A DNA stretch of 64,000 bases from positions 1-64,000 of the IMG/VR virus record IMGVR_UViG_3300031774_000005; one strand, written 5' to 3'. Source of the DNA: a virus. Shown piece by piece: positions 36,801 through 44,048 of this stretch (its first letter is position 1; every line of letters begins with the position of its first letter). The notes under the pieces were generated by a model. It did not search any database and had not been told where the DNA came from. It saw only the letters and a list, made by a program, of their open reading frames with translations. The translations under genes were made by a program, and so were the position numbers.

Positions 36801-37799
36801 ATAAAAAAATTAAATGGAATTATTTCTGTTTCCGAAATATTTGAATTAATAGTTAATGGCGACATAGATGAAAAAGCAACAAGAGCAGTAATAGGCACAA
36901 CTGTTGATATATGCAAGGAAATAGAGGAAAGTGTTGAAGAACTATTGATAGAAAATGATATTGATTTTGATTTAACAAAGGAAGATTATAAGTTATTCGC
37001 TTCGCCTGATTTTCAAGGAACTAATTTATTTAACTTACTTAATTATTTATTAAAATTAAAAGATAAAAAAATGGTTAATATAGCAGGTAAAATTAAAATA
37101 ATAAACTATGATGATTCCGATTATCAGGCTAAATACTCTTTTGATGATAATGATATAGTAGAAATCCAATTAACTAAATCTAATTTTAATTATTTTAATG
37201 AAGTAATAGTTTATGGAAGCAAGCATAAGGCTATTAGAAAAGACTTTAGAGAAATAAAGAAAAATGGAAAAAAGACATTAGAAATTTTTGAAGATAAATT
37301 AGGAACTAAAGAAGATGTAGAGAGAGAAGCACAAGAAAAATTGATTATGCATACTCAACTACAAGACCTAATTGAATGCAAACTACCTGTCTCTAAAGTA
37401 AAATGCTTGGATATAGGGGAAACCGTTATCATAGAATCTAAAGTGGCAGGTATAAAACCAAGACCTTTCTTGTTATTAGAGAAAATACAAACTTTTAGTG
37501 GGTTAGTCCAACTAAAATTAGGTAAATATATTAAGGGAATAGAAGACACCCTCGCTGATTTACTTCTTGATAATAAGAAAACTAAATCATATATAAGAAA
37601 AAAGAACTTCAATGTTAATGAAAACGCTTTTGATTTCTTTGACAGTATGAAAATAAATGAAATGCACTTGTTGATTAGAAAAAGGGAAACAGTAGGAAGC
37701 ACTTTAGGAATGCAGACACCGTTAAATACAAACACAAGCCAACTTGGTTTTAATGGCGGAAGCACTACTTACACTACTTTAAAGGAGGAAGATTTATGA
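30834..37799 (+). CDS. Giant tail hub/adhesin protein
   Basis: 2321 residues, about a tenth of the window. Mostly beta-rich, Asn/Thr/Ser-rich modules. About residues 2110-2250 resemble phage tail hub proteins (gp44/gpD-like fold): FNYFNEVIVYGSKHKAI, a helix EDVEREAQEKLIMHTQLQDL, IECKLPVSKVKCLDIGETVI and FLLLEKIQTFSGLVQLKLG. The centre would be host-recognition or wall-like domains. One module near residue 1110 (DSSNLVVGMTVGGVGV) matches an insert in the connector protein at 22024. Expected role: central tail tip and receptor binding; no enzyme motif was found. Confidence 0.7.
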   Translation: MTISIGGVSSSYNTTPNNFYDVPTNPRIYTAGYNFSAEDKLFTIIYEDGSISNDTMERPISSGNIHTEYSNLHNTDGFSIRCFDSHSNTGLDLSSINLANNEYYVLINSDNMHLYHFAKITKVVSADTQGDKFEFSPRLGNEVAKGVKFKVFKGPSNTDKIVAISAGIDQQIGDTINNVVSMFNIARPFFYFYNDKLDKKNELNHNTKYMLRMGDTNSNVNSITINTHNFAFTTVADHRYKIIDYSKFTYNIKLEDKLKLLDDPDAGTSNESSLLNSTYTTTTDYNNCFINARRDVNDDPSSLDLTGPKRYVYYNFSPEDNNRMPIVYECNIADSFDAKAGYASLKLIDGTKNLSNKILNNDRLMVNQKLSEEDLNDWVEVGEIESNVGLLYTLRADVERPNLYFSAGNEVLIGNMICIVDSVSATSPYNRITLNTANGTDPRGRLKTDSEFTSRVGLVFAEGTKVYRRRLNPVDNTFFTETNISGNKLEKLNAVIISNQYKNFYCHMGSFISNADEDYGLLTLTFENNLMDNETALRYVFGEILLNYQIFFGKVESINKTLENQQSIFEVQGRNTLSKLVDIITNKDTLFSADFITTGFSPYNDVSLVGQAVWGNIGGAGGATNINFTSGVTLSEGDHLWSSSGYIGQVVASGSNITNYTVINGISHENGPTTNDKNVYKETNKHYIFGKAMASNSYTNSVTSLSGASDKGLFFNDGVKLSGTKMNNLVESTPLVGSAEDTHIKAQGFNISKTENLLNDLPFQATIDGFTDEVINTLIDFTVIEVSKDKSLTTVKLAPYMPLTLGRETVNYLNFEAPSLAGLGSFSSYVETDATNGNRHILLTTESFGYSAQMNYLYYLRIGDPLFSNNQFIGRFTGYQTRQVSANNNIGNVADSTRIFVDRPVSLTAGDTISCLSGYGNKNIPLHLVNGAHLHLNKMIGLIGQRVNGNTNNGSIRKYNFNLDYQTTSQQIGQNTYTTEVDNIKRYSDQFYRIFNLEKGQIGDKKYNLVNVLEDTIGGNSTPLKGINKPFYSFSSIFNYYADTYNKHPLWAVSNRIESISLTENSSPVLNRSLPIGQRGVRPITYSNFADKKFIPPISKSLIGTTQQTCTTTNGSPDVVVQDSSNLVVGMTVGGVGVPLNGNFAATIQSINGNNTTEITLDTNANVSATNILVFIKQYKVNTKDNTYQVLLPNTPSNIYGHKPKAGSAIESIFNPLLVRDKLHQIDNKAARLFLYGNRDIEFYSSRRTDSLLNSATRTLNLYGLFSIDSPIQSSHSVNKNDTYGNTVSSIYTDISYKHSNIISSNKTLSNLKRFSLMRLTECVYDSFFNPINPEFDVLESATVESTVINSIKVHETPETITAIPAIGSNDIILSSPPAVGFGVNDFIYDRLTNKIVGRVTAINGATVTCGDGLFYTRINNGAGGSTANQHYTSTSEVLSGFAYVAGDNLLFIKNADVINPITIGGREIGSILYEYPMGVNNFTDFRFKATNIHLLYGTIMNQNDIFTGNNDPLGQSNADNRITPSTWSDYYIEQSTPAADFPTDMRTIRKTTIYDKQSILLPYAFFGANNNHPTNASGSPAPTNASASDPEGFWRVETVDASSNNTIEHWDYYGDYLYNQQGQQLNRLFRDINDFDIVWFLDRLEFKQGAKTDDKLVSSIKVVNLKPIGTESQQADINSHMVSPFCTYASLGYVFRHGDVAINTGRSIVYPMLGTTTDAGFGIPTESADKEATTISGYMGIKFHLDMTNQQGLPISSTGANTNFNHPIIMNEENTFLKNVDLTGCYLVPVGKGKKYKRGDVSSSSSFSSDHELMHNDNELIYVVAHENDMTTEGNLSAPTGFVYGNRCRIITDKALSALKYKILQPNPVCFWDKTPKEIKLNTLSSAYTKNMDNENMISEPPSWSNYLNSEGDGNSSKEGVQSMYVIADLDTLGGQGDLVVRTTSALSAILNNLEGEFCLSDGDNSLVCNLRGIDQNDTLGYYLELAEIKKLNGIISVSEIFELIVNGDIDEKATRAVIGTTVDICKEIEESVEELLIENDIDFDLTKEDYKLFASPDFQGTNLFNLLNYLLKLKDKKMVNIAGKIKIINYDDSDYQAKYSFDDNDIVEIQLTKSNFNYFNEVIVYGSKHKAIRKDFREIKKNGKKTLEIFEDKLGTKEDVEREAQEKLIMHTQLQDLIECKLPVSKVKCLDIGETVIIESKVAGIKPRPFLLLEKIQTFSGLVQLKLGKYIKGIEDTLADLLLDNKKTKSYIRKKNFNVNENAFDFFDSMKINEMHLLIRKRETVGSTLGMQTPLNTNTSQLGFNGGSTTYTTLKEEDL
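34155..34360 (+). repeat. Beta module shared with connector protein (copy 2)
   Basis: Codes CTTTNGSPDVVVQDSSNL, VVGMTVGGVGV and a closing NNTTEITLDTNANVSATNIL. It corresponds to the segment at 22780-22970 in order and spacing of strands. See that entry. Confidence 0.6.
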
Positions 37800-38131
37800 T
37801 AACAGATAAACTAAAAGAAATATTAGCAACACGGATAAAAGACATTGTTGATGGAGGCAAGTTAGGATTGGGTGGAAATACTACAAGCCCCGTAGCACTT
37901 GACTTAGATGTGCCAATTACAGGAACGCCGACAATTAGTGTTGAAAAATCAAATGCTAATGTGGTTCAAATAATGGTTGAGGAAGTCGGGTCTAATATAA
38001 CAGGGAAACTGATAAGAGAGATGGCTTTTTTTGATGGAACAGATATGCTTGGCAGGGTCAATTTTGAAGCAGTTGGGCCATTTAGCGGAACAGAAAGAAT
38101 ACAGATTTTTTTAACAGTAGAGGTTGAGTAA
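37796..38131 (+). CDS. Small tail-fibre-associated protein
   Basis: 111 residues starting MITDKLKEILATRIKDIVDG, then strands with GKLIREMAFFDGTDMLGRVNF and ERIQIFLTVEVE. This order (E-x-x-F-F-D...L-x-R-V-x-F) is common in small proteins next to phage tail fibre genes. AAAGGAGGAAGATTT precedes ATG and overlaps the giant gene's end. Fibre assembly or baseplate wedge role inferred. Confidence 0.55.
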   Translation: MITDKLKEILATRIKDIVDGGKLGLGGNTTSPVALDLDVPITGTPTISVEKSNANVVQIMVEEVGSNITGKLIREMAFFDGTDMLGRVNFEAVGPFSGTERIQIFLTVEVE

Positions 38132-38132
38132 T

Positions 38133-39959
38133 ATGAGTAAAGCAATTAATAATCCAAATTTTATAGCCACAAACGATAGTCCGGAGGGGTCTGCACCAAT
38201 AACAGGACAGATACTTGATGGGTTTGATTTTCCACATACAGGATTAATCAAAGTATTTAATTTAGCATGTGCGGGAAGTTATGCTATTCGTGGTTTTAAT
38301 GGAACAAATATTAACGCTACACAGGCTACATTTGCTGGCGGTGCTGTTTTCTTAAAAGGAACACTTACCCCAATAAGTGGGCCTACAACAGTGACAATTT
38401 CCGGTAATTCACCTAAAACTCATCATTTACTCGTAGCAAGAGCAGGTGCGATAGTTTTAATTCAAGGAACTGTTGATAATGAAGTTCCTCCTTTTGTTGA
38501 TGGAGATGTAATTATAGCCCTTCTAAAATATACAGGTAGCGACCCTATGCAAATACAATATTTAACTTTTAATCAAACCTATAAATCTTTAAGCATTGGT
38601 AGATTAGATACCAATACAAATCAGTATTTAGAAGGACTTAGTATCAAATCCACGCCAAGCGGGAATAGTATAGGAGATATTATAATAGAATCTTTTGAAC
38701 AGGATAAAGATATTGTTTTCAAAGTAAATGATGGAGGAAGCCCAAGTCAAGAAATTTTAAGAATTGATGCGAGCGATAAAGAGGTATATTTGGACAAGGG
38801 TTATCTTCATCTTAAAAGCGATGATGCCGGAGAAGCACCTAAACTTACCTTAGAAAACAGAAATAACGGAGTTGATGCAGGGGCTATTCATTTTCTTAAA
38901 GATGGAAGTTCACCCGCTAATAATGACAAAATAGGAACAATTATTTTTGAATCCGAAAGTGCGTTGAGTGCAGACCATACTTATGCTGATATAATGGTAT
39001 ATTCAAAAGACACAACAAATAGTGCAGAACACGGAAGAATGAATTTTCGTATATCAAAAGCAGGTAGTTTGGTAAGTGCATTAGACATAAATGATGATGA
39101 AATAGTAGTTAATGAAACTTCAAAAGATATAAATTTTAGAGTTGAAAGCGACACTAACCAAAATATGTTTGTTGTTGATGCTTCAACTGATAGAATAGGA
39201 ATAGGAACTGCAACACCTGTTGCGCCTCTTCATGTAATGACAAGTAATACAGATGAAACATTAAGGCTACAATCCGATGACGCTACCGCTACAACTGCAC
39301 CGGATTTAATATTTCATAGAAATTCTGCTTCTCCTGCGGCAAGTGATGGAATAGGCCACATTAAATTTTTAGGAAGAAATGCAGCCAATAATGCCGATAT
39401 AATGTATGCGGCCATGTATGCAAGTATTAGAGACACAACTGCAAATAATGAAGATGGGTCACTTATATTTACTACTGAAACTGCGGGTAATGATAAAAAT
39501 AGGATGGCTATAATGCCAACGGAAGTTAATATTAATGATAATGGGGAAGCATTAAATTTTAGAGTTGAAAGCGATAGTAATGTAAATATGTTATTTGTTG
39601 ATGGAACAAATAATAAAGTTGGAATTGGAACTAATACTCCATCTGCAACATTAGAAGTTGCTACCGGAGGAACTTTTAGAAGCCCAAGACTACCAATGGT
39701 TTCTGTTTCAGCCTCCACTACTTTAACAGAAGCAACTCACGCAGGAGCATATCTAAAATGTGCAGGAAATGTAACTTTACCTGCTACTTCTTCCGATGGG
39801 GAACATTATACTATTTTAAACACAACAAATGGTAATATTACTGTTGGAAGAAATGGTAATAATATTAATGGCGCAGGTTCGGATGCTACGGTTTCTACTT
39901 TTAATGCGGTGACTTGTATTGCTATTGGTAGTAATGATTGGATTGTATTAGGAGTTTGA
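38133..39959 (+). CDS. Tail fibre protein with duplicated modules
   Basis: 608 residues from ATG 38133. Beta-rich with Asn/Asp/Gly repeats. Two copies of a fibre unit: FRVESDTNQNMFVVD then RIGIGTATPVAPLHV, and FRVESDSNVNMLFVD then KVGIGTNTPSATLEV. The G-I-G-T-x-x-P motif is typical of phage fibre and bacterial intramolecular-chaperone-type fibres. The end (about 520-608) is a Thr/Ala/Gly-rich beta domain. Likely trimeric receptor-binding fibre. Confidence 0.75.
   Translation: MSKAINNPNFIATNDSPEGSAPITGQILDGFDFPHTGLIKVFNLACAGSYAIRGFNGTNINATQATFAGGAVFLKGTLTPISGPTTVTISGNSPKTHHLLVARAGAIVLIQGTVDNEVPPFVDGDVIIALLKYTGSDPMQIQYLTFNQTYKSLSIGRLDTNTNQYLEGLSIKSTPSGNSIGDIIIESFEQDKDIVFKVNDGGSPSQEILRIDASDKEVYLDKGYLHLKSDDAGEAPKLTLENRNNGVDAGAIHFLKDGSSPANNDKIGTIIFESESALSADHTYADIMVYSKDTTNSAEHGRMNFRISKAGSLVSALDINDDEIVVNETSKDINFRVESDTNQNMFVVDASTDRIGIGTATPVAPLHVMTSNTDETLRLQSDDATATTAPDLIFHRNSASPAASDGIGHIKFLGRNAANNADIMYAAMYASIRDTTANNEDGSLIFTTETAGNDKNRMAIMPTEVNINDNGEALNFRVESDSNVNMLFVDGTNNKVGIGTNTPSATLEVATGGTFRSPRLPMVSVSASTTLTEATHAGAYLKCAGNVTLPATSSDGEHYTILNTTNGNITVGRNGNNINGAGSDATVSTFNAVTCIAIGSNDWIVLGV
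39133..39660 (+). repeat. Internal duplication in tail fibre gene
   Basis: Two units at about 39133-39240 and 39557-39660 each start AATTTTAGAGTTGAAAGCGA and go on to GGAATWGGAACT and ACWCC. The first 20 bases are identical, suggesting relatively recent duplication or gene conversion of fibre modules, a known route to host-range change. Confidence 0.65.
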
Positions 39960-39964
39960 TTACT

Positions 39965-40771
39965 TTGTATAACGCTATTGCGGGTTCTTGTGCTGAACAA
40001 GAGGCTAATGCGGGTGGTGGTGGTTCTCCACCTGCGGGAATTACTTTAAATCAAATTTATTTTTCCGATAGCGCAACAGGGGGAGCAAGTGCAGGTAATA
40101 CTATTGAATTTTGGCAAAATAATATGTTTCTTCAAATTGGCACTCAACCTATTAACAGGTCATATGGTTCGGCACAGTCAATAGCACAGTTATTAAGCAC
40201 ACCTACTGTTTCTGCATTATCAGCAACAGAAACAAAAAGTGCATATACTCTACCTGCAAGCACATTAATTTCTTTTATGAATCTTGCAGTCACAGGGCAA
40301 ACAAGCCCATATACAAATAATAACGAACCAAGCCAAATACTCTTAAATATTGGTATGTTTTTACAAGCCCCTAACGGATTAAATAGTATTACTCAATATG
40401 AACTTGATAATATGACGATAGGTTGGGGTGGAGTTATCTCACAATTTCCGTTTATAGCGAATAATACTCCTAATTTTCCTCAACAAAATTCATTAGGACT
40501 TTCAACTGATTATCCATCAAATACTAATGTTAATTTTAATCCAGCAACAGGAAATAGCGGTGATTGGGGAATACTCGGTAATTCGGGCGTATTAACCTTA
40601 AATTTTTCAGCCAATTATGCAATTGATTTAGTATATATATTTGATATTCGGGCAAGGGGAGCGAGTCCATCAGCAGGACAAACGGCAACTTTTAGATATA
40701 AAGCAATAGCAGTTAATGGCGCAGGAGCAACGGAAACTGCATATCACACAGTAGAAATAACATTAACATGA
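39965..40771 (+). CDS. Tail fibre/tip protein, TTG start
   Basis: 268 residues. TTG 39965 is chosen with GGAG about 10 bases before it; no ATG is available, and TTG 39938 or 39956 are alternatives. N-terminus MYNAIAGSCAEQEANAGGGG, then beta-rich sequence ending ATFRYKAIAVNGAGATET. Unknown family. The Gly linker and all-beta body fit an adhesin at the fibre tip. Confidence 0.55.
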   Translation: MYNAIAGSCAEQEANAGGGGSPPAGITLNQIYFSDSATGGASAGNTIEFWQNNMFLQIGTQPINRSYGSAQSIAQLLSTPTVSALSATETKSAYTLPASTLISFMNLAVTGQTSPYTNNNEPSQILLNIGMFLQAPNGLNSITQYELDNMTIGWGGVISQFPFIANNTPNFPQQNSLGLSTDYPSNTNVNFNPATGNSGDWGILGNSGVLTLNFSANYAIDLVYIFDIRARGASPSAGQTATFRYKAIAVNGAGATETAYHTVEITLT

Positions 40772-40780
40772 GGCGATAAA

Positions 40781-41290
40781 ATGTTAGGAATAAATATACC
40801 CGAAGATGAAAAAGGCAATTGGAAAATAGAAGTGGATAATGGGGAATGTTCATTAGTTAAATTAAGCATTGGTAATTCTATTATGAAAGACAGTCAATGG
40901 GAATATGATACACATAAATGGCTTTGGGATAATGCTACGGGGGATATATTAGTAGCGGGTTTAGGAATAGGTTTTCTAAATAAAGAATTAATTGATAATC
41001 ATAGTTTTAATTCAATTACTATTATAGAAAATTCACAAGATGTAATAGATATGGTTTGGCCTTATTGTGCAAAGGATAGTAGATTTACTTTAATTAAAGA
41101 AGATATAGAAACTTGGAATATCCCAGCAGGTTCACATTGGGATATTGGTTGGTTTGATTCTTGGATAGGAGATAATCCATTGTCTTATAATGGCTATATG
41201 GCCGCTATGAAACATAAATATGACTCTTATTGTGATAAAATAGGTTTTTGGAATGTTAGTGGTGAATTACTTAATCGCATTTTTCCTTAG
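40781..41290 (+). CDS. SAM-dependent methyltransferase-like protein
   Basis: 169 residues. Motif I-like GDILVAGLGIGFLNKEL, motif II-like SITIIENSQDVI with acidic Glu at the end of strand 2, then DSRFTLIKEDIETW and WDIGWFDSWIGD as the later strands. This is the Rossmann pattern of class I methyltransferases (spermidine-synthase-like branch). Substrate unknown. At the end of the tail module it might modify a fibre or a host component. GAGGCGATAAA precedes the ATG. Confidence 0.6.
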   Translation: MLGINIPEDEKGNWKIEVDNGECSLVKLSIGNSIMKDSQWEYDTHKWLWDNATGDILVAGLGIGFLNKELIDNHSFNSITIIENSQDVIDMVWPYCAKDSRFTLIKEDIETWNIPAGSHWDIGWFDSWIGDNPLSYNGYMAAMKHKYDSYCDKIGFWNVSGELLNRIFP

Positions 41291-41402
41291 TTTTATTTTT
41301 GGCTATTTTACTATGTCATTATTATTAAGCGATAATGAAAAAGTCGGAGTTATTTTTGTTCAAGAAAATGATTTTGATTTAGTCGAACAAGATTCAAAAT
41401 AA
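41253..41402 (+). CDS. 49-residue single-span membrane protein
   Basis: Frame beginning MLVVNYLIAFFLSFIFGYFT overlaps the methyltransferase 3' end by 38 bases in another frame. One hydrophobic segment (about 3-25), then a charged acidic tail (NEKVGVIFVQENDF). It is the last gene of the left arm, just before the convergent terminator. The single span plus tail would suit a small holin- or spanin-like role, but that is only a guess. No strong ribosome site. Confidence 0.45.
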   Translation: MLVVNYLIAFFLSFIFGYFTMSLLLSDNEKVGVIFVQENDFDLVEQDSK

Positions 41403-41440
41403 GCGAACAAAAAATCGTGATTTTTAAAAAACCAAAAAAA

Positions 41441-41470
41441 AAATGAGAGAGGCCGAAGCCCCCCTCATTT
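41441..41470. terminator. Bidirectional terminator between convergent arms
   Basis: AAATGAGAGAGGC pairs with GCCCCCCTCATTT around a CGAA loop (11 of 13 pairs). TTTAGTTTT follows on the plus strand, and a run of about ten A before it gives a T-run on the minus strand. It sits exactly where the plus-strand late genes meet the minus-strand early genes. Confidence 0.7.
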
Positions 41471-41608
41471 AGTTTTATCCGACCATATTCCATTACAAGC
41501 CCTGCATTCCCACAATTTTACTTGTTCGGGAGAACCTACATAGAAACCTAATAGCCTTCTCGCTACTGTTTTTTCGCCACAGTAGCGACATTCTTGTTTT
41601 AAACTCAT
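41465..41608 (-). CDS. 47-residue zinc-ribbon microprotein
   Basis: Starts MSLKQECRYCGEKTVARRLL and ends with WECRACNGIWSDKTK: two CxxC pairs, a zinc ribbon. Its stop codon lies inside the terminator hairpin. It is the most distal gene of the right arm. Unknown function; related ribbons occur at 46044, 49055 and 61116. Confidence 0.65.
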   Translation of the reverse strand: MSLKQECRYCGEKTVARRLLGFYVGSPEQVKLWECRACNGIWSDKTK

Positions 41609-41612
41609 ACAA

Positions 41613-41762
41613 TCACTTGTTTTTGTTATCTTCGCTCATCAAACGCTTCATATATTCTTCGACGCTTTCATCGGTGATATTAGTTCCACCGAAAGCGGCA
41701 AAGAAAAGAAGCATAAGAATTACGACGAAAACAAACAAGCCAAACCATTCCCAGCCAGTCAT
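41613..41762 (-). CDS. 49-residue single-span membrane protein
   Basis: MTGWEWFGLFVFVVILMLLF begins a hydrophobic segment through about residue 25, followed by a charged tail (DESVEEYMKRLMSEDNKNK). Its ATG overlaps the stop of the exonuclease gene (TGATG). Unknown role. Confidence 0.6.
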   Translation of the reverse strand: MTGWEWFGLFVFVVILMLLFFAAFGGTNITDESVEEYMKRLMSEDNKNK

Positions 41763-42355
41763 CACCAATCAACCTCCAATTCTTTATGTTCTCCCTTTTC
41801 CATAGAAAAGGCTTTTACTATTCCATTATCTTGTCCATATTTCCAAAGGTCATAGACTAATTGTGTATCTTTCATGCAATACTCAACAACTTCATCATAT
41901 TGACCCATTTTCCATAATTTAGGTGCATCTGCACTATCCATTAGTTTTGCATCATTCATGGTGCATTTAACTAAATTTTTAAGTTGGAATCTTTCTTTAT
42001 GTTCTTTCATTAAGATGCGACTTGTATCTATAAATTTTTCTTCTTTTAAATACTTATTAATGCAATAAATATCCATAGAATCTCTCAATATAGGTAAATC
42101 AAAAGCCTTAATGTTATGCCCTAACAAAACCCCGCCTTTTTGTAAATGCTCATCTAAGTCGTATTTTAGTTCGGATAACGATTTAATAATATGGCCGGAT
42201 TTAGCAAAACTATCCATTTTCTCATCAACATAAACTGTTCCGGTTTTACCATCCCAAGTAGCAACAGTAGATACTTGGAACATATGGGTATTACCAAAAC
42301 CGCCTATGTCAAAAGACATATTTTTAGTTTCTAAGTCAATAGCCAATACTGACAT
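41762..42355 (-). CDS. DEDDy 3'-5' exonuclease (RNase H-like)
   Basis: 197 residues. Exo I DLE in AIDLET (D7, E9), Exo II GHNIKAFD (N81, D86), Exo III YCMKD (Y159, D163). The three motifs and their spacing fit a stand-alone DnaQ/DEDDy nuclease that trims or proofreads DNA. It may supplement PolB, whose own Exo II site is altered (see 49608). Overlaps the small membrane gene and follows the DUF4177-like gene by two bases. Confidence 0.85.
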   Translation of the reverse strand: MSVLAIDLETKNMSFDIGGFGNTHMFQVSTVATWDGKTGTVYVDEKMDSFAKSGHIIKSLSELKYDLDEHLQKGGVLLGHNIKAFDLPILRDSMDIYCINKYLKEEKFIDTSRILMKEHKERFQLKNLVKCTMNDAKLMDSADAPKLWKMGQYDEVVEYCMKDTQLVYDLWKYGQDNGIVKAFSMEKGEHKELEVDW

Positions 42356-42357
42356 AC

Positions 42358-42588
42358 TTATTCACCAGCATTAGACCAAAGTTTGCTAATTTTTTCCTCT
42401 TCTTTATTTACTTTAGGTTTTTCATCTATGTCAGTTCTTCTTTTTAAGAAACAAACTATCTGTTTATTAGCCACAATTAGTTGAGAACAACATTCCCAAC
42501 CATCATCTCCATAAGTATTTAATGTGTCAATTATTACTTTTGGCCCTTTTTCTACTTGAAAAACTAAATATGTATTTTCCCATTTCAT
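42358..42588 (-). CDS. DUF4177-like small protein
   Basis: 76 residues with the pattern WENTYLVFQ, then LNTYGDDGWECCSQLI and VCFLKRR, as in the small DUF4177 family (W...G-x-x-G-W-E...F-L-K-R). Function unknown in that family. Coupled to the helicase-like gene by a four-base overlap. Confidence 0.6.
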   Translation of the reverse strand: MKWENTYLVFQVEKGPKVIIDTLNTYGDDGWECCSQLIVANKQIVCFLKRRTDIDEKPKVNKEEEKISKLWSNAGE

Positions 42589-44048
42589 TCATCATCACCT
42601 TTTATCATTCTAATATATGTTGTTCTGCCTTCCTTCTTTTCTGCAAACTTATGTCTAATAACTTCATAATATCTGTAAATCTGCGCCCTTGACTTCTTTG
42701 CTTTGGTCTTGACTTCGGTTAAGAGGTTGGTCTTATTCACGAATCCCTCATCATCTTTATTTAACTTATCGTAGATTTCGACGAAAATCGGCTCTAAATT
42801 GTTTTCTGCGATGCTTCGCTTCTTCTGTCTCATGGTTCTTTCAAGCCAATCAACTAATGTCATGTAGCATTGTTTGATAATAGTTGCGGCTTGACGCACA
42901 TTATGTCCTGTCACTTTGAATCTATCTTCTTCATTGTTAATAGATGGTGCGGAAGCAACGCTACAAAGAACAGACATTTTATACAATATTTTCATTAAAC
43001 GAGTAGTAAAGTTTCCTGCAATAACCGCAACATCTTCTCTTGCATCTTGCATGATTTTTCTTAATGTTTCATATTCTAATGTTAAAACTTGGTTAAAGTC
43101 CGGAGTAAATGTCATTGTTTCAAGGGAGTTCTTATTCGCATCTTCCCATCTTTTCTTAGTCATGTTGTAAATAGTCATTAAAGCCTCAACATATTTATCA
43201 ATTGGTGCATTTACTTCTTCTATTGTTCCTGCTTTTGCTATTTGCTCAAGTCTCATTTTATGTTGGATAAATTCGGGAACTTCCCAACAATAAACAAGCA
43301 TTCTTTGTAATACTCCTTTTTCAGCCATTACTTGATTAAGATTACTTGGAGGGTAAGTCATAGCAATTACTGAACGCTCACAAAAACATTCCATAACCAT
43401 ACCACCAAAAGAAGTTAATGCTTTTGATATTATCCAAGAATTACCCGATAATGAGTTCATTAAAGTGTTTAGATAAACAATTGAATTTTCTTTATGTTGA
43501 GTTTGTTTAAAGATACCGGAGTATTCAAATTCATCCCAATGGGCTAAACCATTTCCTTCTAAAACGCCCGGATTTCTTTCATATACATTTTCTCCATCAT
43601 CATCTTGTTCTTTAGTAAAACCACCAATTAGAACAGAATCGGTATAATCAGTAATACCAAAAGTATCAAAGATTCTATTCATAGGTATATTGTTTTCATT
43701 TAAATATGGTGGGTGTGCGTTTTGTGCATTTATTCTCTTAAATACTCTATTAGCAACAGGGCCAACAAAATTCCATAGAGTTGATTTACCCGTTCCTGAA
43801 GTTTGAATCCAACAAAAGTGTATTCTTGTATCTTCATGGTTTCTTCCGTTAGGAATAGTAATAAAATCTTTACAAATCTGTCCTAAGATAGTAAAGAAAC
43901 TTATTGCGGCAGGTATCTCATTATAGTGTGATACTTCAATTGCTGATTTTTGAAAGTCTCTAACGACTCTCGGTAGGGCTTCACTGAAAACACCTGCATT
44001 AGTTTCAAGCATTTCCATATATTCTTCTTCATTATATTCTTCATTCAT
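42585..44048 (-). CDS. Replicative helicase-like P-loop ATPase (DUF3987-type)
   Basis: 487 residues. Walker A SGTGKST (84-90); Walker B-like AHWDEFEY (169-176). A likely sensor region is SFGGMVMECFCERSVIAMTY. The C-terminal 90 residues form a winged helix (KTNLLTEVKTKAKKSRAQIY). This fits DUF3987-type helicases rather than MCM, whose GDPGxAKS motif is absent. It lies with primase, XPF-like nuclease and clamp genes, so it is the best candidate for the replicative helicase. Confidence 0.65.
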   Translation of the reverse strand: MNEEYNEEEYMEMLETNAGVFSEALPRVVRDFQKSAIEVSHYNEIPAAISFFTILGQICKDFITIPNGRNHEDTRIHFCWIQTSGTGKSTLWNFVGPVANRVFKRINAQNAHPPYLNENNIPMNRIFDTFGITDYTDSVLIGGFTKEQDDDGENVYERNPGVLEGNGLAHWDEFEYSGIFKQTQHKENSIVYLNTLMNSLSGNSWIISKALTSFGGMVMECFCERSVIAMTYPPSNLNQVMAEKGVLQRMLVYCWEVPEFIQHKMRLEQIAKAGTIEEVNAPIDKYVEALMTIYNMTKKRWEDANKNSLETMTFTPDFNQVLTLEYETLRKIMQDAREDVAVIAGNFTTRLMKILYKMSVLCSVASAPSINNEEDRFKVTGHNVRQAATIIKQCYMTLVDWLERTMRQKKRSIAENNLEPIFVEIYDKLNKDDEGFVNKTNLLTEVKTKAKKSRAQIYRYYEVIRHKFAEKKEGRTTYIRMIKGDDE

